A DNA stretch of 64,000 nt from Silicimonas sp963779765. Its GTDB lineage: Bacteria; Pseudomonadota; Alphaproteobacteria; Rhodobacterales; Rhodobacteraceae. Location of the stretch: contig CAVZZP010000001.1 in NCBI GenBank assembly GCA_963779765.1, positions 1,054,001 through 1,118,000 of the forward strand, given 5' to 3'. The notes beneath the pieces were generated by a model. That model ran no database searches and was not told where the DNA came from. It saw only the letters and a program-made list of their open reading frames with translations. The position numbers and the translations under genes are program-made. Below are positions 34,941-43,867 of the stretch, piece by piece. Positions within the stretch are counted from its first letter, which is position 1; each line of letters starts with the position of its first letter.

Positions 34941-37139
34941 TCAGGCGGCCTTGGCCGCCGGTCCAAAGCGTCCATAGAAGGTCTGGCCCGATGCCGCCAT
35001 GTCGCGCAGAAGCTTCGGCGCTTCGAAGCGCGGACCGTGATTGGACAGGCTCTCGCAGATCTCGACCGCGCGGCCAGCGCCGATCATGTCGAGCCACGAG
35101 AACGGCCCGCCCGACCAGGGTGCGAAGCCCCAGCCCAGGATCGCGCCGACGTCGCCCTCGCGGATATCCTCGAGCACACCCTCTTCGAGGGCACGGACCG
35201 CCTCAAGCACCTGTGCCATCATCAGGCGGTGCTGGACCGTCGACAGCTCCGGCTGCTCGTCCGCGACGGCATATCGGTCGCCAAGGCCCTGCCACAGCCC
35301 CGTCCGCTTGCCCGCCTCGTCATAGGCATAGAACCCCGACTTCGACTTCCGCCCCAGCCGGCCCTGATCGGCCATCCAGAACAGCACCTCGTCCACGGCG
35401 GCATCGGGATAAGCGTCGCCCATCCCTGCCCGCGTCGCCTTGGCGATCTTCACGCCGAGATCGATCGAGGTCTCGTCGACAAGCTGCAACGGCCCCACCG
35501 GAAAGCCCAGAAGCCGCGCCGCGTTGTCGACCAGCGCGGGCTCGACACCCTCGCCGACCATGCGGATGCCCTCGTTGATGTAGGGAATGATGCAGCGGTT
35601 CGCGTAGAAGAAACGTGCGTCGTTGACGACGATCGGAGTTTTCCGGATCTGGCGGACGTAATCCAGCGCCTTCGCCACCGCGCGGTCCCCGGTCTCTTTC
35701 CCCTTGATGATCTCGACCAGCATCATCCTGTCGACGGGCGAGAAGAAGTGGATGCCGATGAACTGCTCGGGCCTGACGCTGGCCTTCGCCAAATCCGAGA
35801 TCGGAAGAGTCGACGTGTTGGTGGCGAAGATGCAGTCGTCACCGACGATGGCCTCGACCTTCCTGGTCATCTCGGCCTTCACGCCGGGGTCCTCGAAGAC
35901 CGCCTCCACGATCAGGTCGCAACCCTTCAGAGCCTGAAGATCCGTCGTCGCTGTAATTCGGCCCAGAACCTCGGCTTTCTTCTCGTCCGTCACACGGCGA
36001 CGCTGAATGCCCTTGTCGAGGATACCTTCCGAGTAGGCCTTGCCCTTGTCCGCGGCCTCCTGCGACTGGTCGACCAGCACGACCTCGATCCCGGCATTCG
36101 CACTGACATAGGCGATCCCCGCCCCCATCATGCCCGCGCCCAGCACGCCGACCTTCGCCACCTTCTGATCCGGCACGTCCGGTCGGTTCGCGCCTTTCTC
36201 CAGCGCCTCCTTGTTGATGAAGAGAGACCGGATCATCGCGCTCGACGTCGGGTCCAGAAGAACGCTGGTGAACCACCGCGCCTCGATCCTCAGCGCCGTG
36301 TCGAAGGGCACCATCGCGCCCTCGTAGATCGCCGAGAGAAGCGCCTTGGCCGCCGGATAAACACCTTTGGTCTTGCCATTGATCATCGCGTTCGCGCCGA
36401 CGAAGGTCATGAAGCCCTGCGGATGATAAGGCTCGCCGCCCGGCATCTTGAAGCCCTTCTGGTCCCACGGCTTCACGATGTCGGCGTCCCCCGCGCCCAG
36501 AACCCAGGCCTTCGCCTTCTCAAGAAGCTCGCCCGGTTCGACGACCTCATCGACCAACTGAGCCGACTTCGCCTTCTTCGCGTCCAGCATCTTGCCTTCC
36601 AGCAGCACCGGAGCCGCCGCCATCGCGCCCACCATGCGCGAATAACGCGTCGTCCCGCCCGCGCCGGGGAACAGGCCCACGAGGATCTCCGGCAGCCCGA
36701 TCCGCCCCTTCGCTGTGTCCGCCATGAACCTGCGGTGACAGGCCAGCGCGATCTCCGTCCCGATCCCGGCGCACAGCCCGGGGATCGCGCAGGCGATCGG
36801 CTTGCCGCCCTTGTTCGTCTTGGGATCCATGCCCGCCCGCTCGATCTTCCGAAGGATGCGGTGTCCGTCCATGATGAAGTCGAAGATCGACTGCGCCGGA
36901 TTGTCCCCGCCCTCGGCCTTGACGTTCGCCAGAACCTTCAGGTCCATGCCCCCGGCAAAGCTGTCCTTGCCGCTGGTGATGACGATGCCCTTCACCGCCT
37001 CGTCCGCCAGCGCCTTGTCCAGGAACGACTCGACCAGCGCGAAGGCCTCGCGCGTCAGCACGTTCATCGACTTGCCGGGAACGTCCCAGGTGACGACCGC
37101 AACGCCGTCATCGTGAAGGTCATAGGTGAAATCAGCCAT
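34941..37139 (-). CDS. FadJ/FadB-type enoyl-CoA hydratase / 3-hydroxyacyl-CoA dehydrogenase
   Basis: This bifunctional enzyme catalyses two steps of fatty-acid beta-oxidation. The crotonase part covers about residues 1-300 (oxyanion segment FAGGMDLK and IGLPEILVGLFPGAGGTTRY), and the NAD-binding dehydrogenase part begins near residue 312 (KVGVLGAGMMGAGIAYVSA) with HFFSPVDRMMLVEI. The product has 732 residues, usual for the family. The gene is intact. It is near a thiolase and an acyl-CoA dehydrogenase, which together make a full beta-oxidation spiral. Confidence 0.95.
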   Translation of the reverse strand: MADFTYDLHDDGVAVVTWDVPGKSMNVLTREAFALVESFLDKALADEAVKGIVITSGKDSFAGGMDLKVLANVKAEGGDNPAQSIFDFIMDGHRILRKIERAGMDPKTNKGGKPIACAIPGLCAGIGTEIALACHRRFMADTAKGRIGLPEILVGLFPGAGGTTRYSRMVGAMAAAPVLLEGKMLDAKKAKSAQLVDEVVEPGELLEKAKAWVLGAGDADIVKPWDQKGFKMPGGEPYHPQGFMTFVGANAMINGKTKGVYPAAKALLSAIYEGAMVPFDTALRIEARWFTSVLLDPTSSAMIRSLFINKEALEKGANRPDVPDQKVAKVGVLGAGMMGAGIAYVSANAGIEVVLVDQSQEAADKGKAYSEGILDKGIQRRRVTDEKKAEVLGRITATTDLQALKGCDLIVEAVFEDPGVKAEMTRKVEAIVGDDCIFATNTSTLPISDLAKASVRPEQFIGIHFFSPVDRMMLVEIIKGKETGDRAVAKALDYVRQIRKTPIVVNDARFFYANRCIIPYINEGIRMVGEGVEPALVDNAARLLGFPVGPLQLVDETSIDLGVKIAKATRAGMGDAYPDAAVDEVLFWMADQGRLGRKSKSGFYAYDEAGKRTGLWQGLGDRYAVADEQPELSTVQHRLMMAQVLEAVRALEEGVLEDIREGDVGAILGWGFAPWSGGPFSWLDMIGAGRAVEICESLSNHGPRFEAPKLLRDMAASGQTFYGRFGPAAKAA

Positions 37140-37193
37140 GGCTCCGGCCTCCTGACACAGTGAATTGCTCGGGGGTCCGGTCGTCCCGGACGT

Positions 37194-37631
37194 TCAGTGG
37201 ACGATCTTCTCGACGTCTTCCAGCGACAGCGGAGACGAGAGGTATTCGATCATCTCGACCTCCAGCCGGTCCGACCGCTGGAGAAGGAAATAGCGCACCA
37301 CGCTGGTCGACACGGCGTTGCCCTCGGCGTCGTAACCAGAGGTCCGGCACAATACCCGCAGGCGACCGTTCGAAGGCGTCTCCCGCGATTCGATGCGGAT
37401 GCCGGCCGATACGACGCGGTTCTCGGTCAGGGCCTGACGGTAGCGGGTGACCACTCGCTCGAGCTCCGCCTCGTCCCGGACGACCACGACGCCCGCCTTG
37501 GTATAGACGACAAGCGGCACCGCGAAGCAGGACTTCAAGGTCTCCAGATCCATCGCCATGAAAGCCGCATTCACTCGTGACAGGAACCTTTCGGTGTGAT
37601 CCTGCGTCACTATTTTCCCCGCCCGACGCAT
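37194..37631 (-). CDS. Conserved hypothetical protein, possibly NTF2-like
   Basis: The product is up to 145 residues; a GTG seven codons in (37610) is an alternative start. The pattern, an amphipathic N-terminal helix (DHTERFLSRVNAAFMAMD), a Leu-Val-Val strand and later strands with CRTSGYD and VVRYFLLQRSDRL, is compatible with an NTF2-like fold, but I would not name the family firmly. It lies between the thiolase and the FadJ-type gene on the same strand, with short gaps, so it may belong to the same operon. Confidence 0.55.
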   Translation of the reverse strand: MRRAGKIVTQDHTERFLSRVNAAFMAMDLETLKSCFAVPLVVYTKAGVVVVRDEAELERVVTRYRQALTENRVVSAGIRIESRETPSNGRLRVLCRTSGYDAEGNAVSTSVVRYFLLQRSDRLEVEMIEYLSSPLSLEDVEKIVH

Positions 37632-37714
37632 AGACCGCGCCGATGATGGCCTGCCGCTCTCCAGGCAAGGTACAGACTAACCCTGTTACACGCATTGGCA
37701 ATACAATTGCGCCG

Positions 37715-38926
37715 TCACACACGTTCAACGATTGTCGCCGCGCCCATGCCGCTGGCCACGCACAACGTGGCAAGGCCGGTCGACAGGTCGCGACGCTCCA
37801 TCTCGTCGAGAAGCGTGCCGAGGATGATCGCACCCGACGCCCCAAGGGGATGTCCCATCGCGATGGCGCCTCCGTTCACGTTGACCTTGTCGTGCGACAC
37901 GTCGAATGCCTGCATGAAGCGCAGGACCACGGCCGAGAACGCCTCGTTGACCTCGAAAAGGTCGATGTCGCCGATCTCCATGCCGCTGTCGCGCAGGATC
38001 TTCTCGGTCGCGGGCACCGGACCCGTCAGCATGATCGTGGGATCGGTGCCGACCTTGGCCGTCGCGCGGATCCGCGCGCGGGGCTTCAGCCCATGCGCCT
38101 CGCCGAACTCCTTAGACCCGATCAGCAACGCTGCTGCACCGTCCACGATGCCGGACGAGTTGCCGGCGTGGTGGACGTGGTCGATCGCCTCGAGATGCGG
38201 ATACTTCATCAGCGCCACCGCGTCGAAGCCGGGCATCACTTCGCCCTGTTCCTTGAACGCGGGCTTCAGCGCGCCCAGCGCCTGCATGTCCGTGCCGGGC
38301 CGCATGTATTCGTCCGTCCCGAGGATCGTCAGCCCGTTCCGGTCGCGGATCGGCACGACCGTCTGCGAGAAGCGTCCGTCGGCCCAGGCGGCGGCGGCCC
38401 GCTTCTGGCTTTCGACGGCATAGAGATCGACGTCGTCGCGCGAAAAACCGTACTGCGTCGCGATGATGTCGGCCGATATGCCTTGCGGCACGAAATAGCT
38501 CTTCATCGCCACCGTGGGATCGACCGCCACCGCCGCCCCGTCCGAGCCCATGGGCACGCGGCTCATGCACTCGACGCCGCCCGCGATATACGCCTCTCCC
38601 GCGCCGCCCTTGATCTGGTTCGCGGCAAGGTTCACAGCCTCCATCCCACTGGCGCAGAAGCGGTTGATCGAAAGACCGGGAATGCGTTCGTCCAGTTCGC
38701 TCGCAAGAACAGCCGTCCGGGCAAGACACCCGCCCTGTTCCTTGACCTGCGTGGCGTTGCCCCAGATCACATCCTCGACCGCGTTCCCGTCGAACCCGTT
38801 GCGCGCCTTCAAGGCGTTCAGCATGTCGGCGGACAGCTTGACCGGCGTAACCTCGTTCAAGCTGCCGTCGGTGCGGCCCTTGCCGCGCGGCGAACGGATC
38901 GCGTCGTAGATATAGGCGTCGCGCAT
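37715..38926 (-). CDS. Acetyl-CoA C-acyltransferase (thiolase)
   Basis: Thiolase carries out the last step of beta-oxidation. The product has 403 residues. The active residues are visible: the nucleophilic Cys in SINRFCASGMEAV near residue 90, the His in GGAIAMGHPLGASGA near residue 350 and the second Cys in LCVASGMG near the end. It lies 17 bases after the GST gene on the same strand. The substrate chain length is not clear from sequence. Confidence 0.95.
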   Translation of the reverse strand: MRDAYIYDAIRSPRGKGRTDGSLNEVTPVKLSADMLNALKARNGFDGNAVEDVIWGNATQVKEQGGCLARTAVLASELDERIPGLSINRFCASGMEAVNLAANQIKGGAGEAYIAGGVECMSRVPMGSDGAAVAVDPTVAMKSYFVPQGISADIIATQYGFSRDDVDLYAVESQKRAAAAWADGRFSQTVVPIRDRNGLTILGTDEYMRPGTDMQALGALKPAFKEQGEVMPGFDAVALMKYPHLEAIDHVHHAGNSSGIVDGAAALLIGSKEFGEAHGLKPRARIRATAKVGTDPTIMLTGPVPATEKILRDSGMEIGDIDLFEVNEAFSAVVLRFMQAFDVSHDKVNVNGGAIAMGHPLGASGAIILGTLLDEMERRDLSTGLATLCVASGMGAATIVERV

Positions 38927-38943
38927 GGGGCTCGTCTCCTCGG

Positions 38944-39586
38944 TCAGCTCTGCGCCGGCGGCCAGGCCCGCGGCATCAGGTCATAGGGATGTTTCCATCC
39001 GTCGAGCGCTTCGATCCGTCCGAGCCAGGCGTCGACGGCCGGCCAGTCGGCACGGGTGAACCCGAAGGGCTCCGGGTAAAAGAGGTAGCCACAGCAGGTC
39101 AGATCCGCATTGGTGACGCTGCGTCCGGCGATCCAGTCACGCTGCGTCAGCCGTTCCTCGAGAACCTTCAGCCCGGCAAGGCCCCGGCCCTGCAGGAAAC
39201 GCGATGACCTCGGCCGGGCGCTTGTCCTCGGGAAGGAAGTTCATAAGGAACCGCGCCGTGCCAAGCTGGCTTGAGAACTTGTGGTTGTCCCAGAGGATCC
39301 ACCGCAGGATCTCGCGCTCCTCTTCCTTGGTTGCGCCTCCGAAAAGCCCGGTCTTGTCCGAAAGGTAGCCCTGTATCACGCCCGACTGTGTCAGGCGCAC
39401 CTCGCCATCGATCAACACCGGCGCTTCGCCCATCGCGTTGACGCTCTCTCGGTACTCGGGGCTTCTCGCGGCGCCGTTGAAGAAATCGACGAAGACAGGC
39501 TCCCAGTCCAGGCCGGAGAGTTCCAGCGCCAGCGCCGCCTTGTAGCTGTGGCCGCTCTCTCCGAAGCAATGAAGCTTGATGGTCAT
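38944..39586 (-). CDS. Glutathione S-transferase family protein, frame broken
   Basis: The N-terminal thioredoxin-like domain begins MTIKLHCFGESGHSYKAALA and includes MGEAPVLIDGEVRLTQSGVI, the usual cis-Pro and Ser/Thr contact of the GST fold. An extra A at 39197-39199 disrupts the frame. After repair, the helical domain continues with GLKVLEERLTQRDWIAGRSV and YPEPFGF, ending at 38944, about 213 residues in total. Its position directly before the thiolase suggests shared expression. Confidence 0.85.
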
Positions 39587-39742
39587 GTCCCGGCCTCCCC
39601 GCCGTGCGCGGGCGACGAGGTCGCCCTTGCGTATTTGAAAAGAAATGAAGTGCTGAGGTGCTTTTACCAGTCCTTAACCTTGAACCGCCATCGAGGACAG
39701 GCGGTACAGGCTGGCGAGCCGATGACCGCAAGAAGTGAAGTC

Positions 39743-39779
39743 CTGCCGCCCCGGCCAGGTTTGAGCCCAGGGGCGGCAG
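39743..39779 (-). terminator. Large hairpin, probable terminator
   Basis: A perfect 10-bp stem (CTGCCGCCCC / GGGGCGGCAG) with a 17-base loop lies about 35 bases after the small 39816-40028 gene on the minus strand. It is followed by a mixed ACTTCACTTCTT tract instead of a pure T run, so termination may be partial. Confidence 0.5.
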
Positions 39780-39815
39780 GCATCTTCATTTCTTCCTAAA
39801 TACGCACGTCCGCCC

Positions 39816-40028
39816 TCACCGCTTCCGCGCGTCCAGCTCGGAATTGAAGAGCCTCAGCCGCGCGGTCAGGTTCTCGTGGTTCATCACGCTCGAGAAGTTC
39901 TCGAACAGGAACGACAGCGCCTCGCCTTCGTCCAGCCCCGCCTCCTGCGCGAATTTCTTCAGCCGACGATAGCCGTCCTCGGTCATCGCGACCGGAAAAC
40001 GGCGGGTCAGGCGCAGGCGTTTCGGCAT
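39816..40028 (-). CDS. Small conserved protein, unknown function
   Basis: The 70-residue product starts behind a strong GGGGAGAG site. The N terminus is basic (MPKRLRLTRRFPVAMTEDGY) and the rest is predicted helical (RRLKKFAQEAGLDEGEALSFLFENF). The pattern of a short beta strand then helices slightly recalls ribbon-helix-helix proteins, but I do not claim it. It lies between the acyl-CoA dehydrogenase and the GST gene on the same strand, 35 bases from the former. Confidence 0.65.
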   Translation of the reverse strand: MPKRLRLTRRFPVAMTEDGYRRLKKFAQEAGLDEGEALSFLFENFSSVMNHENLTARLRLFNSELDARKR

Positions 40029-40063
40029 CGGCTCTCCCCAGGGCGGGGATGACCCCGCCTCGC

Positions 40064-41844
40064 TCAGAAGTTCGCCGCGTCGAGCGCCATGACAGTCTCG
40101 GCCCCGCTCGTGATCCGGGCGAGGTGCATCGCCGTCGCCGGAAGCTGGCGCGCCATGTAATAGCGGCCCGTCGCGATCTTGGTCCGGTAAAACTCCTCGT
40201 CCCCCGCGCCCGCGTCAAGCGACTCCTGCGCCGCCTTCGCCATCTTCGCCCACATGAGGCCAAGGCAGACGTGCCCGTAGAGGTGCATGAAGTCGTAGGA
40301 CCCTGAGAGCGCGTTCAGCGGGTTCTTCACGCCTTCCTGCATGAAATACATCGCCGCCGACTGAAGGTCCTTCGATGCCGCCTTCAGCGGATCGAGGAAG
40401 CCCTCCTTAAGCGCCGAGTCGCCTTCGTTCTCTTTGATGAAATCCTTCACCATGTCGAAGAAGGCCATGATCGGCTTGCCGCCGTTCGACGGCAGCTTGC
40501 GGCCCACGAGGTCCAGCGACTGGATGCCGTTGGTGCCTTCGTAGATCATCGCGATCCGTGCATCGCGGACGAACTGCTCCAGCCCCCACTCGCGGGTGAA
40601 GCCCGACCCGCCCAGCGTCTGCTGGGCCAGCACCGTCGTCTCGAAGCCCTTGTCGGTCAGGAAGCCCTTCATCACCGGGATCAGAAGCGAGATCATCGCC
40701 TCGGCCTCGGCGTCGCCCATCCGCTGCGAGCGGTCGATCATCTCGGCGCCCCAGTAGACCAGCGCGCGGCCGCCCTCGACGATCGACTTCTGGTCCATCA
40801 GGTTCCGCCGCACGTCGGGATGGACGATGATCGGATCGGCCGGCTTGTCGGGCGCCTGCGCGCCCGTCACGTCGCGCCCCTGAAGGCGGTCGCGGGCGAA
40901 GCCCAGCGCGTTCTGATACGCGACCTCGCCCTGGGTATAGCCCTGCAGGGCCACGGACAGCCGCGCCTCGTTCATCATGGTGAACATGGCGCGCATCCCC
41001 TTGTGCGCCTCGCCCACAAGCCAGCCGGTCGCGCCGTCATAGTTCATGACGCAGGTGGCATTCCCGTGGATGCCCATCTTTTCTTCCAGGCCGCCGCAGG
41101 TAACAGCGTTCCGGTCGCCCAGGCTCCCGTCCTCGTTGACGAGGAACTTCGGGACGACGAAGAGGCTGATGCCCTTGATGCCGTCCGGGCCGCCCGGGAT
41201 CTTCGCCAGCACCAGGTGGACGATATTGTCCGCCATGTCGTGTTCGCCCGCCGAGATCCAGATCTTCTGCCCGGTGATCCGGTAGGATCCATCCTCCTGC
41301 GGCTCGGCCTTGGTGCGGATCAGGCCCAGGTCCGTCCCGCACTGCGGCTCGGTCAGGTTCATGGTGCCCGGTCCAGCGACCTTCGTAGATCGGAGGAAGA
41401 TAGGTTTCCTTCTGCTGGTCCGACCCATGCGTATAAAGCGCCGAGGCCGCCCCGTGAGACAGGCCCACGTACATCTGGAACGCCATGTTCGCGGCCGAGA
41501 ACAGCTCTCCCGTCGCGGTGTTCAACAGATGCGGCATCCCCTGCCCGCCGTACTTCGTGTCGGCGTCGAGCCCCATCCAGCCGCCCTCGGCCATCTGCGT
41601 CCAGGCGTCCTTGAAGCCCTCGGGCGTACGGACCACGCCGTTCTCCAGCTTGCATCCCTGCCGGTCGCCGACCGCGTTCAAGCGGTTGCAGCACATTCGC
41701 CGCGATCTTCCCCGCCTCTTCCAGGACGGCCGACGTGAAGTCCCGGTCCAGCTCATCGTATCCCGGGATGTCGCTGTCCGCGATCTTCAGCACGTCATGC
41801 AGGATGAACTGCTGGTCCTTGATGGGCGGGGTAAAGCTCGGCAT
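40064..41844 (-). CDS. Acyl-CoA dehydrogenase, frame broken twice
   Basis: The enzyme begins the beta-oxidation cycle with FAD as cofactor. It reads MPSFTPPIKDQQFILHDVLK at the start, and after the two breaks GWMGLDADTKYGGQGMPHLL, MNLTEPQCGTDLGLIRTKA (the substrate-binding region), QTLGGSGFTREWGLEQFVRD and IYEGTNGIQSLDL. Added bases at 41680-41681 (A) and 41367-41369 (C) change the frame; removing both gives 592 residues, the usual length of the long acyl-CoA dehydrogenase family with a C-terminal extra domain. The next genes, thiolase and FadJ type, complete the pathway. Confidence 0.9.
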
Positions 41845-41866
41845 TCAGGTCGTCTCCCTTGGGTGT

Positions 41867-42262
41867 TCAGGCGGCTCGCGTCGCCTGTGCGGCCTCGTCC
41901 ATGCGGCCGCAGGTCTCGATCTCGGCGCTCAACTCGCCGATGACGGCATTCAGCTCGTCGCGTCGCGCGGTCAGCTCGTCCAGCTTCAGACGGGCCACGT
42001 CGCGGGCGCGGGACTGCTGATCGCAGCTCTGCGTCTCGGGGTCGTAGAGGTCGAGAAGCTGGCGGATTTCCTCGAGGCTGAAATTGTAGCGCTTGCCGCG
42101 CAGGATCAGCTTGAGACGGGCACGGTCGCTGCGGGTGAAAAGGCGGCGCGTGCCCTGCCGCAGGGGCGACAGAAGCTCTTTCGCCTCGTAGAACCGCAGC
42201 GTCCGCGGCGTCACGTCGAACGTCTCGCACATTTCGCGAATGGTCAGGTAGGTCTCGGTCAT
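41867..42262 (-). CDS. MerR-family transcriptional regulator
   Basis: The product has 131 residues from the ATG at 42262. The N terminus (YLTIREMCETFDVTPRTLRFYEAKELLSP has winged-helix form, quoted here in part as TIREMCETFDVTPRTLRFYE) is the MerR DNA-binding domain, followed by a long coiled-coil (DELTARRDELNAVIGELSAE). It has no metal-binding cysteine cluster of the heavy-metal type. It lies 23 bases before the acyl-CoA dehydrogenase start, on the same strand, and is the best candidate for control of the beta-oxidation genes. Confidence 0.88.
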   Translation of the reverse strand: MTETYLTIREMCETFDVTPRTLRFYEAKELLSPLRQGTRRLFTRSDRARLKLILRGKRYNFSLEEIRQLLDLYDPETQSCDQQSRARDVARLKLDELTARRDELNAVIGELSAEIETCGRMDEAAQATRAA

Positions 42263-42436
42263 GAATCTGCTCCAGATTGCTGGCGGCGCTGACATGCTGT
42301 CCGAGACCCGTTCGATCAATGAGTGACTGAGGCTAACGCGAGGTAACGTAGCGTTACTGTAAAGGCTGCGAAATTATTGAAAACAGGGACGCCGCGTCAC
42401 AGCAATTTTACCAAACGGTAAAAATGTGGACCTGCC

Positions 42437-42805
42437 CTACGAAATGGATTTTTCGACGTCGTCGCGCGCCCGCCGCAGGTCCTCGATGACTCGGTCCAGA
42501 GACCCGCGCTCGGCCTCCAGCGTCGCAAGCTGGCGGTCCGCGGCTTCGACGAAGGTGCGGTACTGCTCGCTCGTGCCGGCCTTGCCATAGATCTCCAGCC
42601 ACTGCCGGATCTCCTCCAGCGAGAAGCCCCATTTCCGGCCGCGCAGGATCAGCGTCATCCGCGCCACCTCGCGCGACGAATAGTACCGCGAGCGACCTTC
42701 CTTCTCGGGCGCGATCAGCTCGATGTATTCGTAATAGCGCAGCGTCCGCGGCGTCACGTCGAAGCGCGCGCACATGTCCTTGAAGGTAAGACGTTCTGAC
42801 GGCAC
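42437..42805 (-). CDS. MerR-family transcriptional regulator
   Basis: The 122-residue product is similar to the preceding MerR protein in the DNA-binding part (FKDMCARFDVTPRTLRYYEY) and in the RGRKWGFSLEEIRQWLEIY stretch, and ends in a coiled-coil. The two probably come from an old duplication. It is separated from the other by 174 bases with an A/T-rich stretch (42330-42430) likely to hold the promoter of the downstream copy. It is divergent from the thioesterase gene. Confidence 0.85.
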   Translation of the reverse strand: MPSERLTFKDMCARFDVTPRTLRYYEYIELIAPEKEGRSRYYSSREVARMTLILRGRKWGFSLEEIRQWLEIYGKAGTSEQYRTFVEAADRQLATLEAERGSLDRVIEDLRRARDDVEKSIS

Positions 42806-42910
42806 GCGGCTCCTCCTTGGGGCTGCAACCTAGTGCCTGCCCCCCTTTCGATCAATCGGCTTGCTCTCGCATCGGCGATGGTCCGTTATGCCGGCGAAAG
42901 GAGACCGCTC

Positions 42911-43348
42911 GTGACGGACGACTACGAAAGCCGGAAGGACCGCGTGGCGCGCTTCATGCAGGCGCTGCCGCATTGCCGCGCCCTGAACATGACGCTGGTC
43001 GAGATCGGACCGGGCGAGGCGGTGATGTCGATGCCCTGGGACGAAAAGCTCGTCGGCGACCCGGCGACCGGCGTCATCCACGGCGGCGCGGTGTCCTCGC
43101 TTATGGATTCCTGCGGCGGCACGGCCGTCATGGTGCATCCCGACGGGCCCGGCGGCACCGCGACCCTCGATCTGCGCATCGACTACATGCGGCCCGCGAC
43201 GCCCGGCCAGACGATCACGGCGCGCGCCACCTGCTATCACATCACCCGCACCGTGGCCTTCGTTCGCGCCGTCGCCACCGACGACGACACCGAACGTCCG
43301 GTCGCCACCGCCTCCGGCGCCTTCACCGTCACCGGCGCGGGGGCCTGA
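42911..43348 (+). CDS. PaaI-type hotdog thioesterase
   Basis: The start is GTG at 42911, behind a GAAAGGAG site; an in-frame ATG at 42878 lacks one. The product has 145 residues with the hotdog motif GVIHGGAVSSLMDSCGG and later TLDLRIDYMRPA, and thus probably hydrolyses an acyl-CoA thioester. It is directly followed by a second thioesterase gene. Confidence 0.82.
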   Translation: MTDDYESRKDRVARFMQALPHCRALNMTLVEIGPGEAVMSMPWDEKLVGDPATGVIHGGAVSSLMDSCGGTAVMVHPDGPGGTATLDLRIDYMRPATPGQTITARATCYHITRTVAFVRAVATDDDTERPVATASGAFTVTGAGA

Positions 43349-43351
43349 GCG

Positions 43352-43861
43352 ATGCGGCCCCGTCCCGAACCCGTCCAGGTCGTCAAGCAGCGCCGCGACC
43401 GCGCGCTCAAGGCGCTGGTCGAGAACATCCCCTACGTCCGCTTCCTGAACATCCATTTCGAGCGGCACGGCAACGAGCTGACCGCCGTTCTGAACTTCCA
43501 CGACGACCTGATCGGCAACCCCGGCCTGCCCGCCATCCACGGCGGCGTGACCGCGGCCTTCCTCGAGACATCGGCGCTGATCGGCCTCGCCTGGCAGAAC
43601 CTCTGGGAGAAGATTGAGTCAGGCGCGATCGACGCCGAGGCGCTGTCGGCCGAGACCCTGCCCCGGATGCCCAAGACCATCGACTTCACCGTCGACTACC
43701 TGCGCACAGGCCTGCCGCGCGACGCCTACGCCCGCGCCCGCGTCAACCGCTCGGGCCGGCGCTATGCCTCCGTCCACGTCGAGGCATGGCAGGACGACGT
43801 GACTCGCCCCTTCGCGCAGGCGACCGGGCACTTCCTGATGCCCATGCCCTCACCGGGCTGA
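43352..43861 (+). CDS. PaaI-type hotdog thioesterase
   Basis: The 169-residue product shares the fold with the one before: AIHGGVTAAFLETSALIGLA is the central helix region and KTIDFTVDYLRTGLPRDAY is the paired strand. It starts three bases after the upstream stop codon and ends seven bases before the MATE gene, so the three form one operon. The substrate is unknown. Confidence 0.82.
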   Translation: MRPRPEPVQVVKQRRDRALKALVENIPYVRFLNIHFERHGNELTAVLNFHDDLIGNPGLPAIHGGVTAAFLETSALIGLAWQNLWEKIESGAIDAEALSAETLPRMPKTIDFTVDYLRTGLPRDAYARARVNRSGRRYASVHVEAWQDDVTRPFAQATGHFLMPMPSPG

Positions 43862-43867
43862 CGCGAT

